Under the pieces are notes generated by a model. That model did not search any database. It was given only the letters and a program-made list of their open reading frames with translations, and had not been told where the DNA came from. This document shows, piece by piece, positions 53,277-61,683 of a stretch of 64,000 nucleotides of DNA. Source of the stretch: Polynucleobacter sp. SHI8 (GTDB lineage: Bacteria > Pseudomonadota > Gammaproteobacteria > Burkholderiales > Burkholderiaceae); assembly GCF_027944005.1 (NCBI RefSeq), contig NZ_AP027204.1, positions 1,798,001-1,862,000 on the forward strand. Reading direction: 5' to 3'. The first letter of the stretch is position 1; the number at the start of each line of letters is the position of its first letter. The position numbers were made by a program, and so were the translations under genes.

Positions 53277-54149
53277 TTATTCTGCTTTAGCCCTGCTCTT
53301 TGATGCTTTGATTTCAGCTTCTAAATCGGTGAAACTTGGTCTTTCTGTGGAATATAGAACCTTACGTCCAAATTCCACTGCAATGCTTGGAGGATAGCCA
53401 TTGAGTGATGCTAATAAAGTAACCTTGATACATTGATAGACCTTAGCCTCTTCCTCGGTTTTATTTTCCAGCAGTGTGGATAATGGTCCAACCACCCCGT
53501 AGGCTAATAAAATACCTAAAAAAGTACCGACCAAAGCATTAGCAATTAATATACCCAACTCGGCAGGAGGTAAACCTACAGATTCCATTGTATGTACTAC
53601 CCCCATGACTGCCGCAACAATTCCAAAAGCTGGAAGTCCATCGGCAATTTTGGCGATGGTATGCGCTGGAATTAATGCTTCATGATGATGCGTTTCAATT
53701 TCGTTATCCATCAAATTTTCAATTTGAAATGGGTCCATATTTCCAGAAACCATTAAACGCATATAGTCAGTGATAAATTCAATAATATGATGATCACCTA
53801 AAATCAATGGATACTTTTTAAAAACTTCACTTTCTTCTGGATTATCCACATCCTTTTCGATCGCAATCATTCCTTCAGCTCGGATTTTCGACAAAATACC
53901 ATACAACAAGAGAATCAATTCTAAATAGAGCGCTTTATTAAACTTAGAGCCTTTAAAACAAGTGCCAAATCCCTTCAAAGTTGCTTTGACTGTGTTCCCA
54001 GTATTACTAACGAGAAAAGCACCTAGTCCAGCTCCGCCAATCATCAACAACTCAACTGGTTGGAATAAAGAACCTAAGTGCCCTCCAGCAATAGCAAATC
54101 CTCCAAAAACACATCCAAAAACTACTATGTATCCAATGATGACAAACAT
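53277..54149 (-). CDS. motA: Flagellar motor stator protein MotA
   Basis: This 290-residue four-helix membrane protein begins IGYIVVFGCVFGGFAIAGGH. The cytoplasmic loop has the rotor-contacting charges in KIRAEGMIAIEKD, and the later helices contain LPAFGIVAAVMGVVHTME and ALVGTFLGILLAYG with the conserved prolines. It forms the proton-driven stator with MotB. Confidence 0.95.
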   Translation of the reverse strand: MFVIIGYIVVFGCVFGGFAIAGGHLGSLFQPVELLMIGGAGLGAFLVSNTGNTVKATLKGFGTCFKGSKFNKALYLELILLLYGILSKIRAEGMIAIEKDVDNPEESEVFKKYPLILGDHHIIEFITDYMRLMVSGNMDPFQIENLMDNEIETHHHEALIPAHTIAKIADGLPAFGIVAAVMGVVHTMESVGLPPAELGILIANALVGTFLGILLAYGVVGPLSTLLENKTEEEAKVYQCIKVTLLASLNGYPPSIAVEFGRKVLYSTERPSFTDLEAEIKASKSRAKAE

Positions 54150-54241
54150 TTGGAAATCCCTTTATTCAATAAGTATTTTGAAATTGACGATGAACCATTG
54201 CTTTTATAATCCACATTAAATCTATCTACGACTCATTTCAG

Positions 54242-54676
54242 TTATTCTAAAGAATGACTTGGTAACGATTCTTTAATCCGATAAAAATTTCTAATAATGT
54301 CACCTCTGGTAACAATACCTACAGGAGCGTGATTCTCATCAACGATCGGTATACAACCAATTCTGACAGTATTAAATAACTCAATTGCCTCAGCTACTGA
54401 TGCTTGCAGATTTAAAAACTTTGGATTTCGCGTCACGATGTGAATGACACGTTGATTAAGTGTTGCTAAATCACGCGTGGTGTACACATTTGAATTGAGA
54501 TAAGGGCTAATATTCTTGAGAAGGTCCCTCTCACTGACAATCCCTATGAGTTCACCCTCTTCAATCACAATCAGATGCCGAATATCATTTGAGTCAAAAA
54601 TATCTTTTACATCTTTTAAAAAATCATCCAATGTGACACTTTTAATGGGGGATGACATAATTTCTGAGATATTCAT
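54242..54676 (-). CDS. CBS-domain pair protein
   Basis: This 144-residue cytosolic protein consists of two CBS domains (about 1-60 and 75-135): SPIKSVTLDDFLKDVKDIFD, GELIGIVSERDLL, then GCIPIVDENHAPVGIVTRGD. Such pairs bind adenine nucleotides and regulate partners. It overlaps the methyltransferase gene by 4 bp (ATGA), downstream of flhDC, so a link to motility control is possible (inference). Confidence 0.87.
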   Translation of the reverse strand: MNISEIMSSPIKSVTLDDFLKDVKDIFDSNDIRHLIVIEEGELIGIVSERDLLKNISPYLNSNVYTTRDLATLNQRVIHIVTRNPKFLNLQASVAEAIELFNTVRIGCIPIVDENHAPVGIVTRGDIIRNFYRIKESLPSHSLE

Positions 54677-55497
54677 AATGCTCCAGTAATATTTTTGTTG
54701 GAATGTAATGTTGAGTAGACATAAAGAGACTCACCATTAGCCAGTGGAATCGTTTGCAAATTTGGCAGTGCCTCTTCAGGCCAGGCAAACATATAACTGA
54801 TGATTTGCGCTTTTGGCTGTAATTCTTGCTCTGCTTTTGCATATAAAGATGGCATAGCTGCTGGAGATAAAAATGCAAAAATCAGATCATATTGCGAAAA
54901 GTCTTCATTCTCGTAATTTTTTCTGTAAAAAGAACAGTTGGCACGTTCTAGTTTCGACAGCACCATGCTAGCCAACCAAGGAATGGGGGCAGTTTCAAGT
55001 CCCAGACATTGAACATGCGCATGATGCTTAGATATGTAGCGTGAAAACCCACCTAAACCACTGCCGATTTCAAGCACACGACACAGTTGCTGATCTGGTA
55101 GTAGCTTGGCAACAGCCTCCCAAACGAGTTGATTTGATGGATAATACGGTACGCGCGTAACGAGAGTATTCCAATATAAGCCCAACATGGCTATCAATGC
55201 CAAGAAATACAACCATCCTGGAAGATGCAAACTATAAAAGATCAAGATCGTGAGCGCAAAGCAAGAATTGATTCTTTGCCACCAAATGGGTAAATGGATC
55301 ACATAACTCATCACACCAGCCATGAGCCCAATCGATAAAGCCATATAAATGAAGTGCTTGTCTTGATTCGCATTTTCCCAAAATGGAGAAATCATCAAAC
55401 TGAACATGGTTGCGAGGACTAATAAACTCAAAGATACCCACTGTGGATATTTCTGGACAACATCTTTCTTGATGAACAGAGTTGAAGTTGTGTTCAT
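54673..55497 (-). CDS. Membrane-anchored class I methyltransferase
   Basis: This 274-residue protein has about four hydrophobic helices in residues 20-115 (WVSLSLLVLATMFSLMIS, FIYMALSIGLMAGVMSYVI, FALTILIFYSLHLPGWLYFL). A SAM-binding fold then begins at CRVLEIGSGLGGFSRYI, with DLIFAFLSPAAMPSLYAKAE. The catalytic domain is on the cytoplasmic side if the helices are read as usual. The methyl acceptor is unknown. It sits 10 bp after flhC and overlaps the CBS gene. Confidence 0.82.
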   Translation of the reverse strand: MNTTSTLFIKKDVVQKYPQWVSLSLLVLATMFSLMISPFWENANQDKHFIYMALSIGLMAGVMSYVIHLPIWWQRINSCFALTILIFYSLHLPGWLYFLALIAMLGLYWNTLVTRVPYYPSNQLVWEAVAKLLPDQQLCRVLEIGSGLGGFSRYISKHHAHVQCLGLETAPIPWLASMVLSKLERANCSFYRKNYENEDFSQYDLIFAFLSPAAMPSLYAKAEQELQPKAQIISYMFAWPEEALPNLQTIPLANGESLYVYSTLHSNKNITGAL

Positions 55498-55507
55498 CGG
55501 CGTTATG

Positions 55508-56074
55508 TTAGGTAGATGTTTTGGATTGCTTTTCAGCTAAATTCGCATCAATCACTTTTTGCGTTTTACCGGCTCTAGAAGGAACATCACATAGACCGCA
55601 GATATATTGACGTGTCATGAGTGGTTGCGCAACATAATCACCTTTACAGGTTTTACATTTAGCCGTTACTAACATATTGCTACTCATAAAGCGCATAAGA
55701 GTCCACGCTCTTGTAAGAGATAGTACTGGTTCTTCACCCTCTTCAGGGGGTAACTGCTCTAAATACAATTTGTAAGATTTTAAAATCAGTTGGATACCCT
55801 CAAGTGGGGTATTTTGTTCTAACTGCTTGAAAATGCCCAGAAATAATGAAGAATGAATATTTGGCTGCCAGGTTAAAAACCAATCAGTTGAAAACGGCAA
55901 CATCCCCTTAGGAGGGGAAACGCCACGTAATTCTTTGTAGAGTTTGACGAGTCGGTCACGGGAGAGCGCCGTTTCCGATTCTAAAAGTTGCAACCGCGCG
56001 CCTAATTGAATCAGCTCGATTGCGAGTTGTATATCTTTAGACTCATCTAAGATACTTTTATTTTTCTTATTCAT
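55508..56074 (-). CDS. flhC: Flagellar master regulator subunit FlhC
   Basis: This 188-residue activator subunit has the zinc site formed by CKTCKGDY and YICGLCDVPSRAGK near the C-terminus (four Cys). The N-terminal DIQLAIELIQLGARLQLLES is a FlhC hallmark. FlhD4C2 switches on class II flagellar genes. It lies 66 bp after flhD. Confidence 0.95.
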   Translation of the reverse strand: MNKKNKSILDESKDIQLAIELIQLGARLQLLESETALSRDRLVKLYKELRGVSPPKGMLPFSTDWFLTWQPNIHSSLFLGIFKQLEQNTPLEGIQLILKSYKLYLEQLPPEEGEEPVLSLTRAWTLMRFMSSNMLVTAKCKTCKGDYVAQPLMTRQYICGLCDVPSRAGKTQKVIDANLAEKQSKTST

Positions 56075-56140
56075 GCGCCTATTTCTTTGAGTTGTTTCTC
56101 AAAGGATACTGTTGGTTTACGACAGTTTTAGAATTGCTAA

Positions 56141-56458
56141 TTAAGCAAACTCTTCCACTGGTTGGCTAGCCAACAAAATCGCAGCGTGCGCTTTTGACTG
56201 AAAGCTCTCTTTATTGTCATGTGTCAACATGCCAAGAATTGCGCTATCATCAAAACGAAAACGTGTGAGCATCGTCACGTTCGCAGCTAATTTCATGGTT
56301 TGAGATGTTGTCAAGCTTGAAATCAACTGGGCAACTTTATCGCTAATACCTAAACGATAGATGGCAGTTGGTAAGTCTTGACGAATCATTTGCTGAGCTA
56401 ATAACAAGTATTGCAAATTAGCGTCGCGGATCTCGGATAATATTTCATCTGTATTCAT
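56141..56458 (-). CDS. flhD: Flagellar master regulator subunit FlhD
   Basis: This 105-residue dimeric activator subunit has EIRDANLQYLLLAQQMIRQD at the N-terminus and RFRFDDSAILGMLTHDNK near the C-terminus. AAGGGAGCC before the ATG is a good ribosome site. The upstream 600 bp has no other minus-strand gene and should contain the master promoter. Confidence 0.95.
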   Translation of the reverse strand: MNTDEILSEIRDANLQYLLLAQQMIRQDLPTAIYRLGISDKVAQLISSLTTSQTMKLAANVTMLTRFRFDDSAILGMLTHDNKESFQSKAHAAILLASQPVEEFA

Positions 56459-56581
56459 TTTGGCTCCCTTTAAATAAATTCAATATGAACTTAACTTGAA
56501 GCCATTGTGAAGCTTATAAAAAGTTTCAACAATTAGACAAATGATGTTTTTAATAACAGTTATTCCATGCATAAAGTTACA

Positions 56582-56602
56582 GAATTCGTCTTACACGAAT
56601 TC
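56582..56602. repeat. 8-bp inverted repeat upstream of flhD
   Basis: GAATTCGT (56582-56589) and ACGAATTC (56595-56602) are exact complements around CTTAC. A candidate binding site for a regulator of flhDC. Confidence 0.45.
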
Positions 56603-56968
56603 AACCAAACCAACAAGGAATAAAAAAAATCTATACAAATCAAACTCATGAAAGATAAAGGGAGTTACATTTCATTAGCCTGTACATGGTTAACGACTAC
56701 ACCTTTGCAAACTTTAGGAAAAAAATTAAAAAAAATAAAAGAGGCCAAAAATACCCTCAATTCATCGCTTTGGACCCCTCTGGATACCCTATTTGGCGTC
56801 TACTCGTAATTACAATTATTGAATGAATCCATAAGTTATTGAATTTATTAAATATTTAAAATTACGTTTTTAACTGCTTTTTTAGCAAATCGGAAATTAA
56901 ACCGTTTTTAGGAAACTTTAGCCCCCTTGCGTAAATTTATTCTTCTTAAGGATTTTTATTTCGCATCG

Positions 56969-56995
56969 TTAACAGGAATATCACTGCGGCGAATG
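56969..56995 (+). promoter_or_regulatory. Sigma-28 (FliA)-like promoter of flagellin 1
   Basis: TTAA, 15 bp, then GGCGAATG fits the FliA core pattern TAAA-N15-GCCGATAA loosely and aligns base by base with the region before flagellin 2 (CACTGCGGCGA versus AACTGCGGCGA). Confidence 0.6.
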
Positions 56996-57060
56996 CAACA
57001 CAACAGACCACAGGAATGTTTTAACTAACTAATTAACTAAATATTTAAGGAGTAGTAAAA

Positions 57061-58185
57061 ATGGCATCTATTATCAACACAAACATTACCTCCCTTGTTG
57101 CTCAAAATAACTTGAGCATGACACAAGCTACTTTACAAACAACGATTGAGCGCTTGTCTTCAGGCTTACGTGTTAACTCAGCGGCAGATGATGCTTCTGG
57201 TTACGCAATTGCAAACCGTATGGATGCTCAAATCCGCGGTATGGCTGTAGCAACACGCAATGCCAATGACGGTATCTCATTTTCACAAACAGTGACTGGT
57301 GCTCTTTCACAGATCTCTAATAACTTACAGCGTATGCGTGAACTTGCTGTGCAAGCAGCTAACGGCTCAAACTCTGCTTCAGATACAGCTTTACTGAACC
57401 AAGAATTTAACCAGCTCCAAACTGAAGTTGCGCGTATTCAGTCAAGCACAAGTTTTAATAATGTGAACGTATTCCAGGCAAATGATATTGTGTTCCAAGT
57501 AGGTGCAAATACTACTTCTGGTGACCGTGTCAACATGCAAGGTTCACCTTTGAACAATACTCAAACATTAGGCACACAAACGATTACTGATCGTGGAATA
57601 TTATCTGCAGGTGCAGATATCAGTGCCGCTCTCGCTGCTGCTAGTGCAATCTCTGGAGCTTCGGTTACAAGTCTTCAAAATGCTGCAATTGACGCGATTA
57701 ACTCAAGTCAAAAAATTTCATTCGCAGTTAAAAATGATCTTTTAAATCAAGTTAATACATCTGCAGCAGTTGGTGGCCAAACATTAGCTGGTTTATATAC
57801 TGCTCTTGTGACAACAACTGCAACTAATATTATTGGAACAGCCGGAGGTATTGATGCAACACCAGTTGGAACGGCTGCAACAGCAGCTTCAGGCCAAACA
57901 TTAGCGCTTTCTGCAATCTCTGCAATTGACAATGCTTTAACTGAGGTTAATACAGCAAGTGCAACTCAAGGTGCTTTACAAAATAGATTCTCGGCAGTGA
58001 TCAGTAACTTAACTGCTTTCTCACAAAGCCAAACAGCTGCGAAGAGCCGTATCGTCGATGCTGACTTTGCTGCAGAAACTGCGAAGTTATCGAAGAACCA
58101 GATCCTACAACAAGCTGGTACTGCAATGCTTGCTCAAGCTAATCAGCTACCTTCCGGAATCCTTTCTTTACTCAAGAATGGCTAA
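57061..58185 (+). CDS. fliC: Flagellin 1 (terminus type A, short centre)
   Basis: This 374-residue filament protein has conserved D0/D1 termini: ASIINTNITSLVAQNNLS, ERLSSGLRVNSAADDASGYA at the N-end and AETAKLSKNQILQQAGTAML at the C-end. The central part (about 180-280) is short and has ISFAVKNDLLNQV. It has no cysteine and no signal peptide, as expected for type III export. TAAGGAG precedes the ATG. It is the first of five tandem flagellins. Confidence 0.96.
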   Translation: MASIINTNITSLVAQNNLSMTQATLQTTIERLSSGLRVNSAADDASGYAIANRMDAQIRGMAVATRNANDGISFSQTVTGALSQISNNLQRMRELAVQAANGSNSASDTALLNQEFNQLQTEVARIQSSTSFNNVNVFQANDIVFQVGANTTSGDRVNMQGSPLNNTQTLGTQTITDRGILSAGADISAALAAASAISGASVTSLQNAAIDAINSSQKISFAVKNDLLNQVNTSAAVGGQTLAGLYTALVTTTATNIIGTAGGIDATPVGTAATAASGQTLALSAISAIDNALTEVNTASATQGALQNRFSAVISNLTAFSQSQTAAKSRIVDADFAAETAKLSKNQILQQAGTAMLAQANQLPSGILSLLKNG

Positions 58186-58213
58186 TTAAAAAACTAAACT
58201 CTTAGGTCATTTA

Positions 58214-58237
58214 GGGGAGACTTGTCTCCCCTTTTTT
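58214..58237 (+). terminator. Terminator after flagellin 1
   Basis: GGGGAGA / TCTCCCC stem (7 bp, loop CTTG) followed by six T, 29 bp after the stop. Confidence 0.9.
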
Positions 58238-58342
58238 ATTTTTGATCGTTCTGTTTGCTCTAAACCATTCTGTAATTGATTTTAGAAAAACTTGATAGCA
58301 AATAAAAAAAATATAGTGATAAAGAATTTTTTGAACTACACG

Positions 58343-58369
58343 TTAATAGATATATAACTGCGGCGATTA
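58343..58369 (+). promoter_or_regulatory. Sigma-28 (FliA)-like promoter of flagellin 2
   Basis: TTAA at 58343-58346, 15 bp, then GGCGATTA at 58362-58369, the closest FliA-like match in the array. Confidence 0.65.
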
Positions 58370-58437
58370 AGTAACTTCAATAGACTGCAGAAATGTTTTA
58401 ACTAACTAATTAACTAAATATCTAAGGAGTAGTAAAA

Positions 58438-59772
58438 ATGGCATCTATTATCAACACAAACATTACCTCACTTGTTGCTCAAAATAACTTGAGCATGACA
58501 CAGGCAAAATTACAAACAACGATTGAGCGCTTATCTTCAGGCTTACGTGTGAACTCAGCAGCAGATGATGCTTCTGGTTACGCAATTGCAAACCGTATGG
58601 ATGCTCAAATCCGCGGTATGGCTGTTGCAACACGCAATGCTAATGACGGTATCTCATTTTCACAAACTGTTACTGGTGCTCTTTCACAGATCTCTAATAA
58701 CTTACAACGCATGCGTGAACTCGCTGTTCAAGCAGCTAACGGCTCAAACTCTGGCTCAGATACCGCTTTACTGAACCAAGAATTTAACCAACTGCAAACT
58801 GAAGTTGCGCGTATTCAGTCAAGTACTAACTTCAATAATGTGAATGTGTTCCAGGCGAATGATATTGTGTTCCAAGTAGGCGCTAATACGACTTCAGGTG
58901 ACCGCGTCAACATGCAAGGTTCACCACTCACAAGCACACAAGCTATGGGTACTCAAACCATTACTGATCGCACAGCAACTACAGCTGGTGCTGATATTGC
59001 AGCTGCGATTACTACAGCAAGTGCAACAGCAGCTTCACTCACAGGAAATGATGCTGCAAAAATTGCATTTATGAATAACTCTATTATCGATGCAATTAAT
59101 TCAAGTCAGAAATTATCTTTTGAAGCAAAGGCCGATGCTTTAAACACACTGACTGCAATTAATAATGCATATGGTAGTGCCGGTGTTGATCCTGCTGCAA
59201 CTGCTCTTACCGGTGCAAACCTTGCAAACTTTGTTACAGATATACAAAAAGTTGTTGGCTCAGGAGCTGCAGTTGCAACACCTTTAACTCTAACAGTGCA
59301 ACTAACAGCAAATGCAGCTACAACTAGCACCTTCGCTCCAGACAGCACACCGAATAGTCCAACAAACCCAGTGACCCAGACGACTGGTGCGAAAATTCTA
59401 AAAGTGAACGTTCAAATAGCTTCAGTAGGACTTGCCGGTTCGCCAGGTACACTCCTCGCCACACAAACTGCTGCTTCTGGACAATCACTCGCATTAAGTG
59501 CAATTGCTTCTATCGACAATGCTTTGACTGAAGTCAATACAGCAAGTGCTACACAAGGTGCTTTGCAAAATAGATTCTCAGCAGTCATTAGTAACTTAAC
59601 AGCTTTCTCACAAAGCCAAACAGCTGCGAAAAGCCGTATCGTGGATGCTGACTTTGCTGCAGAAACTGCGAAGTTATCGAAGAACCAGATCCTATCTCAA
59701 GCTGGTACTGCAATGCTTGCTCAAGCAAATCAGCTACCTTCCGGAATCCTTTCTTTACTCAAGAACGGCTAA
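58438..59772 (+). CDS. fliC: Flagellin 2 (terminus type A, long centre)
   Basis: This 444-residue flagellin has ends almost identical in protein and DNA to flagellin 1. The central part (about 180-350) is longer, with LSFEAKADALNTLTAINNA and a Thr/Pro/Ala-rich stretch (FAPDSTPNSPTNPVTQTTGA) that could be surface-exposed and modified. The same TAAGGAG ribosome site is present. The long centre matches flagellin 4, not flagellin 1. Confidence 0.96.
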   Translation: MASIINTNITSLVAQNNLSMTQAKLQTTIERLSSGLRVNSAADDASGYAIANRMDAQIRGMAVATRNANDGISFSQTVTGALSQISNNLQRMRELAVQAANGSNSGSDTALLNQEFNQLQTEVARIQSSTNFNNVNVFQANDIVFQVGANTTSGDRVNMQGSPLTSTQAMGTQTITDRTATTAGADIAAAITTASATAASLTGNDAAKIAFMNNSIIDAINSSQKLSFEAKADALNTLTAINNAYGSAGVDPAATALTGANLANFVTDIQKVVGSGAAVATPLTLTVQLTANAATTSTFAPDSTPNSPTNPVTQTTGAKILKVNVQIASVGLAGSPGTLLATQTAASGQSLALSAIASIDNALTEVNTASATQGALQNRFSAVISNLTAFSQSQTAAKSRIVDADFAAETAKLSKNQILSQAGTAMLAQANQLPSGILSLLKNG

Positions 59773-59795
59773 TTTATAACTGCAGTACGTGGATA

Positions 59796-59818
59796 AGAGG
59801 GGGAGGGATACCCCCTCT
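59796..59818 (+). terminator. Terminator-like hairpin after flagellin 2
   Basis: AGAGGGGG and CCCCCTCT form an 8-bp stem; the following T-run is poor (ATCTAAAA), so strength is uncertain. Confidence 0.5.
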
Positions 59819-59838
59819 ATCTAAAAAAGCAAACGAGT

Positions 59839-59875
59839 AAATAGGTATTTTATTTTTAAGATGAAATACCTATTT
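59839..59875. repeat. Perfect 12-bp stem-loop downstream of flagellin 2
   Basis: AAATAGGTATTT (59839-59850) is exactly complementary to 59864-59875, with a 13-nt loop. It may be a second terminator or an RNA-stability element. Confidence 0.55.
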
Positions 59876-60187
59876 ATTGGGCAGTAGGTCAATTGAGAAA
59901 AAACTTTCTTGGATCAATGAATCATCAAGTTACAGGAAAAACTCACCCTCAACATGTAGCCAATAAGTAGATGTACGTTGCAATGATCGAATCATGATGA
60001 ATCGCTTTTCTAAGTATGAAATGCTGATTCATTAGATTTTTAAATTGATAAAAGAACGCCTGATTGAAAAAGTATTTCTTTAAGGTGCTGGAGGAATTCA
60101 CCCCAATTATCAATCGATCAAACAAGAGTCAAATTTGTATGTATTTTTATGTTTTAAATATTAACTGTATCAAGGTTTTTTATAAAC

Positions 60188-60224
60188 GTTCGTTAAAGAT
60201 ATTAACAGAAGTCAATTTAGCCTT
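60188..60224 (+). promoter_or_regulatory. Promoter-like block of flagellin 3
   Basis: The spaced pattern GTTCGTTA ... TAAC ... GTCA ... GCCTT is shared with the regions before flagellins 4 and 5 and differs from the FliA-like sites of flagellins 1 and 2. TTAA-N14-GTCAATTT is a weak FliA match. Confidence 0.45.
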
Positions 60225-60296
60225 TAAATAAACCAATTAAAGGTAAATCGATCAAGTGAAATTTAACTAAATTTACTAACTCTTAGGAGGTTTAAA

Positions 60297-61451
60297 ATGC
60301 CATCAATAATTAATACCAACATCACATCTCTGATTGCTCAGAATAATCTGACCAAAACAGGCGATATGTTACAAACAACCATTCAACGTTTATCTTCTGG
60401 CTTACGTGTGAACAATGCTGCTGATGATGCTTCTGGTTTTGCGATTGCAAACCGTATGGATTCGCAAATCCGCGGTATGGCTGTAGCCACTCGTAATGCT
60501 AACGATGCGATTTCATTCTCACAAACAACTTCTGGCGCTTTAACTCAGATCTCAAATAACTTGCAGCGTATGCGTGAACTTGCTGTTCAAGCTGCTAACG
60601 GCTCTAACTCTGCTTCAGATACCTCTTTACTGAACCAAGAATTTAGCCAGTTGCAAACTGAAGTTTCTCGTATTCAAGGCAGCACAACGTTCAACAACGT
60701 GAGCGTCTTTACTGCTTCAGATACAGTATTCCAGATTGGTGCTAACACAACTGCAAACGATCGTGTAAATATGCAGGGTACTGCTTTGACATCGACGATG
60801 TCTTTAGGCACACAAACGATTACTGATCGTGTAGCAGGAACTGCAGGTGCTGATATCTCTGCAGCACTATTAGTAGCAAGTACTTATGCAAATAGCTCAG
60901 TTGCAGCAGGTAGCGCTCAGGTTAGTTACTTACAAAATGCTGCAATTGATGCAATTAACGGCAGCCAGAAGATTTCATTCTCGACTAAAAATGATATGCT
61001 AAACGCCTTAAATGCTGGCGTTACCGCTAACCCAGCAGCTCTCGGAGCACTCTTTACTGCATTAACAACTGCAACGGCATACGGTATTACTGGTACTGGT
61101 ACTGGCGGAGCTGTGACAGCTACTGAAAATACTGCATTAGTTGCAGCACAAACAGCTTCTGGTGGACAATCAAACGCTCTTTCAGCAATTACAGCTCTTG
61201 ATAGTGCCTTAACTGAAGTTAATACAGCAAGTGCAGTTCAAGGTGCTTTACAAAATAGATTCTCAGCAGTGATCAGTAACTTAACTGCTTTCTCACAAAG
61301 CCAAACAGCTGCGAAGAGCCGTATCGTCGATGCTGACTTTGCTGCAGAAACTGCAAAGTTATCGAAGAACCAGATCTTGCAACAAGCTGGTACTGCAATG
61401 CTTGCTCAAGCGAACCAGTTACCTTCAGGCGTACTTTCTTTACTCAAGTAA
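60297..61451 (+). CDS. fliC: Flagellin 3 (terminus type B, short centre)
   Basis: This 384-residue flagellin starts PSIINTNITSLIAQNNLTKT, with RLSSGLRVNNAADDASGFA; these type B ends differ from flagellins 1 and 2 (MASI, SAADDASGY). The short centre has ISFSTKNDMLNALNAG. It lacks the final Asn-Gly of type A and ends SLLK. AGGAGG precedes the ATG by seven bases. Confidence 0.96.
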   Translation: MPSIINTNITSLIAQNNLTKTGDMLQTTIQRLSSGLRVNNAADDASGFAIANRMDSQIRGMAVATRNANDAISFSQTTSGALTQISNNLQRMRELAVQAANGSNSASDTSLLNQEFSQLQTEVSRIQGSTTFNNVSVFTASDTVFQIGANTTANDRVNMQGTALTSTMSLGTQTITDRVAGTAGADISAALLVASTYANSSVAAGSAQVSYLQNAAIDAINGSQKISFSTKNDMLNALNAGVTANPAALGALFTALTTATAYGITGTGTGGAVTATENTALVAAQTASGGQSNALSAITALDSALTEVNTASAVQGALQNRFSAVISNLTAFSQSQTAAKSRIVDADFAAETAKLSKNQILQQAGTAMLAQANQLPSGVLSLLK

Positions 61452-61478
61452 TAACAGAATCCTTAGTAGTTAGTTGAC

Positions 61479-61501
61479 AGGGGCCTTCGGGCCCCTTTTT
61501 T
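61479..61501 (+). terminator. Terminator after flagellin 3
   Basis: GGGGCC-TTCG-GGCCCC, a 6-7 bp stem with a stable TTCG loop, then a T-tract. Confidence 0.92.
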
Positions 61502-61577
61502 AAAACAATGAACTAAGGTCATTTAAGTATTTAAATTAATTATTTAATCATTTTTTTACTTAAGTTATTTTTAATTT

Positions 61578-61614
61578 GTTCGTTATAAGTAATAACTGCA
61601 GTCATGTTTGCCTT
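61578..61614 (+). promoter_or_regulatory. Promoter-like block of flagellin 4
   Basis: GTTCGTTA ... TAAC ... GTCA ... GCCTT, the same spaced pattern as before flagellin 3. Confidence 0.45.
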
Positions 61615-61683
61615 CTATTTAAATGATTAAGAAGTTAAGCAGACCAGGTTTAAAAAAACAATTTTTCTCTTAGGAGGTTTACC

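Larger units (their letters stand above)
56459..57060. other. 602-bp intergenic region between flhD and the first flagellin
   Basis: No convincing gene is seen. It contains AATAACAGTTATT (56552-56564, palindrome), a GAATTCGT/ACGAATTC inverted repeat (56582-56602), a weak 53-codon frame at 56648-56809 and a sigma-28-like promoter at 56969. The flhD promoter and its control sites must lie here, but no sigma-70 pair stands out. Confidence 0.6.
59773..60296. other. 524-bp intergenic region between flagellins 2 and 3
   Basis: No gene is seen. It has a terminator-like hairpin at 59796, a perfect 12-bp stem at 59839-59875, and near its end a promoter-like block at 60188. The sequence between 59880 and 60180 shows no open frame or repeat that I can support. 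It divides the type A from the type B flagellins. Confidence 0.6.
61452..61683 (+). repeat. Duplicated intergenic unit, copy 1
   Basis: These 232 bp (terminator, promoter block and leader) recur at 62980-63211 with only two differences that I found: ACCAGG/ACTAGG and AGGAGG/AGGATG. Equal length and near identity show a recent duplication. Confidence 0.9.

Noticed and set aside
56648..56809. 53-codon frame in the flhD-flagellin gap
   Set aside because: No Shine-Dalgarno, low-complexity Lys-rich content and a regulatory location; coding potential is not convincing.
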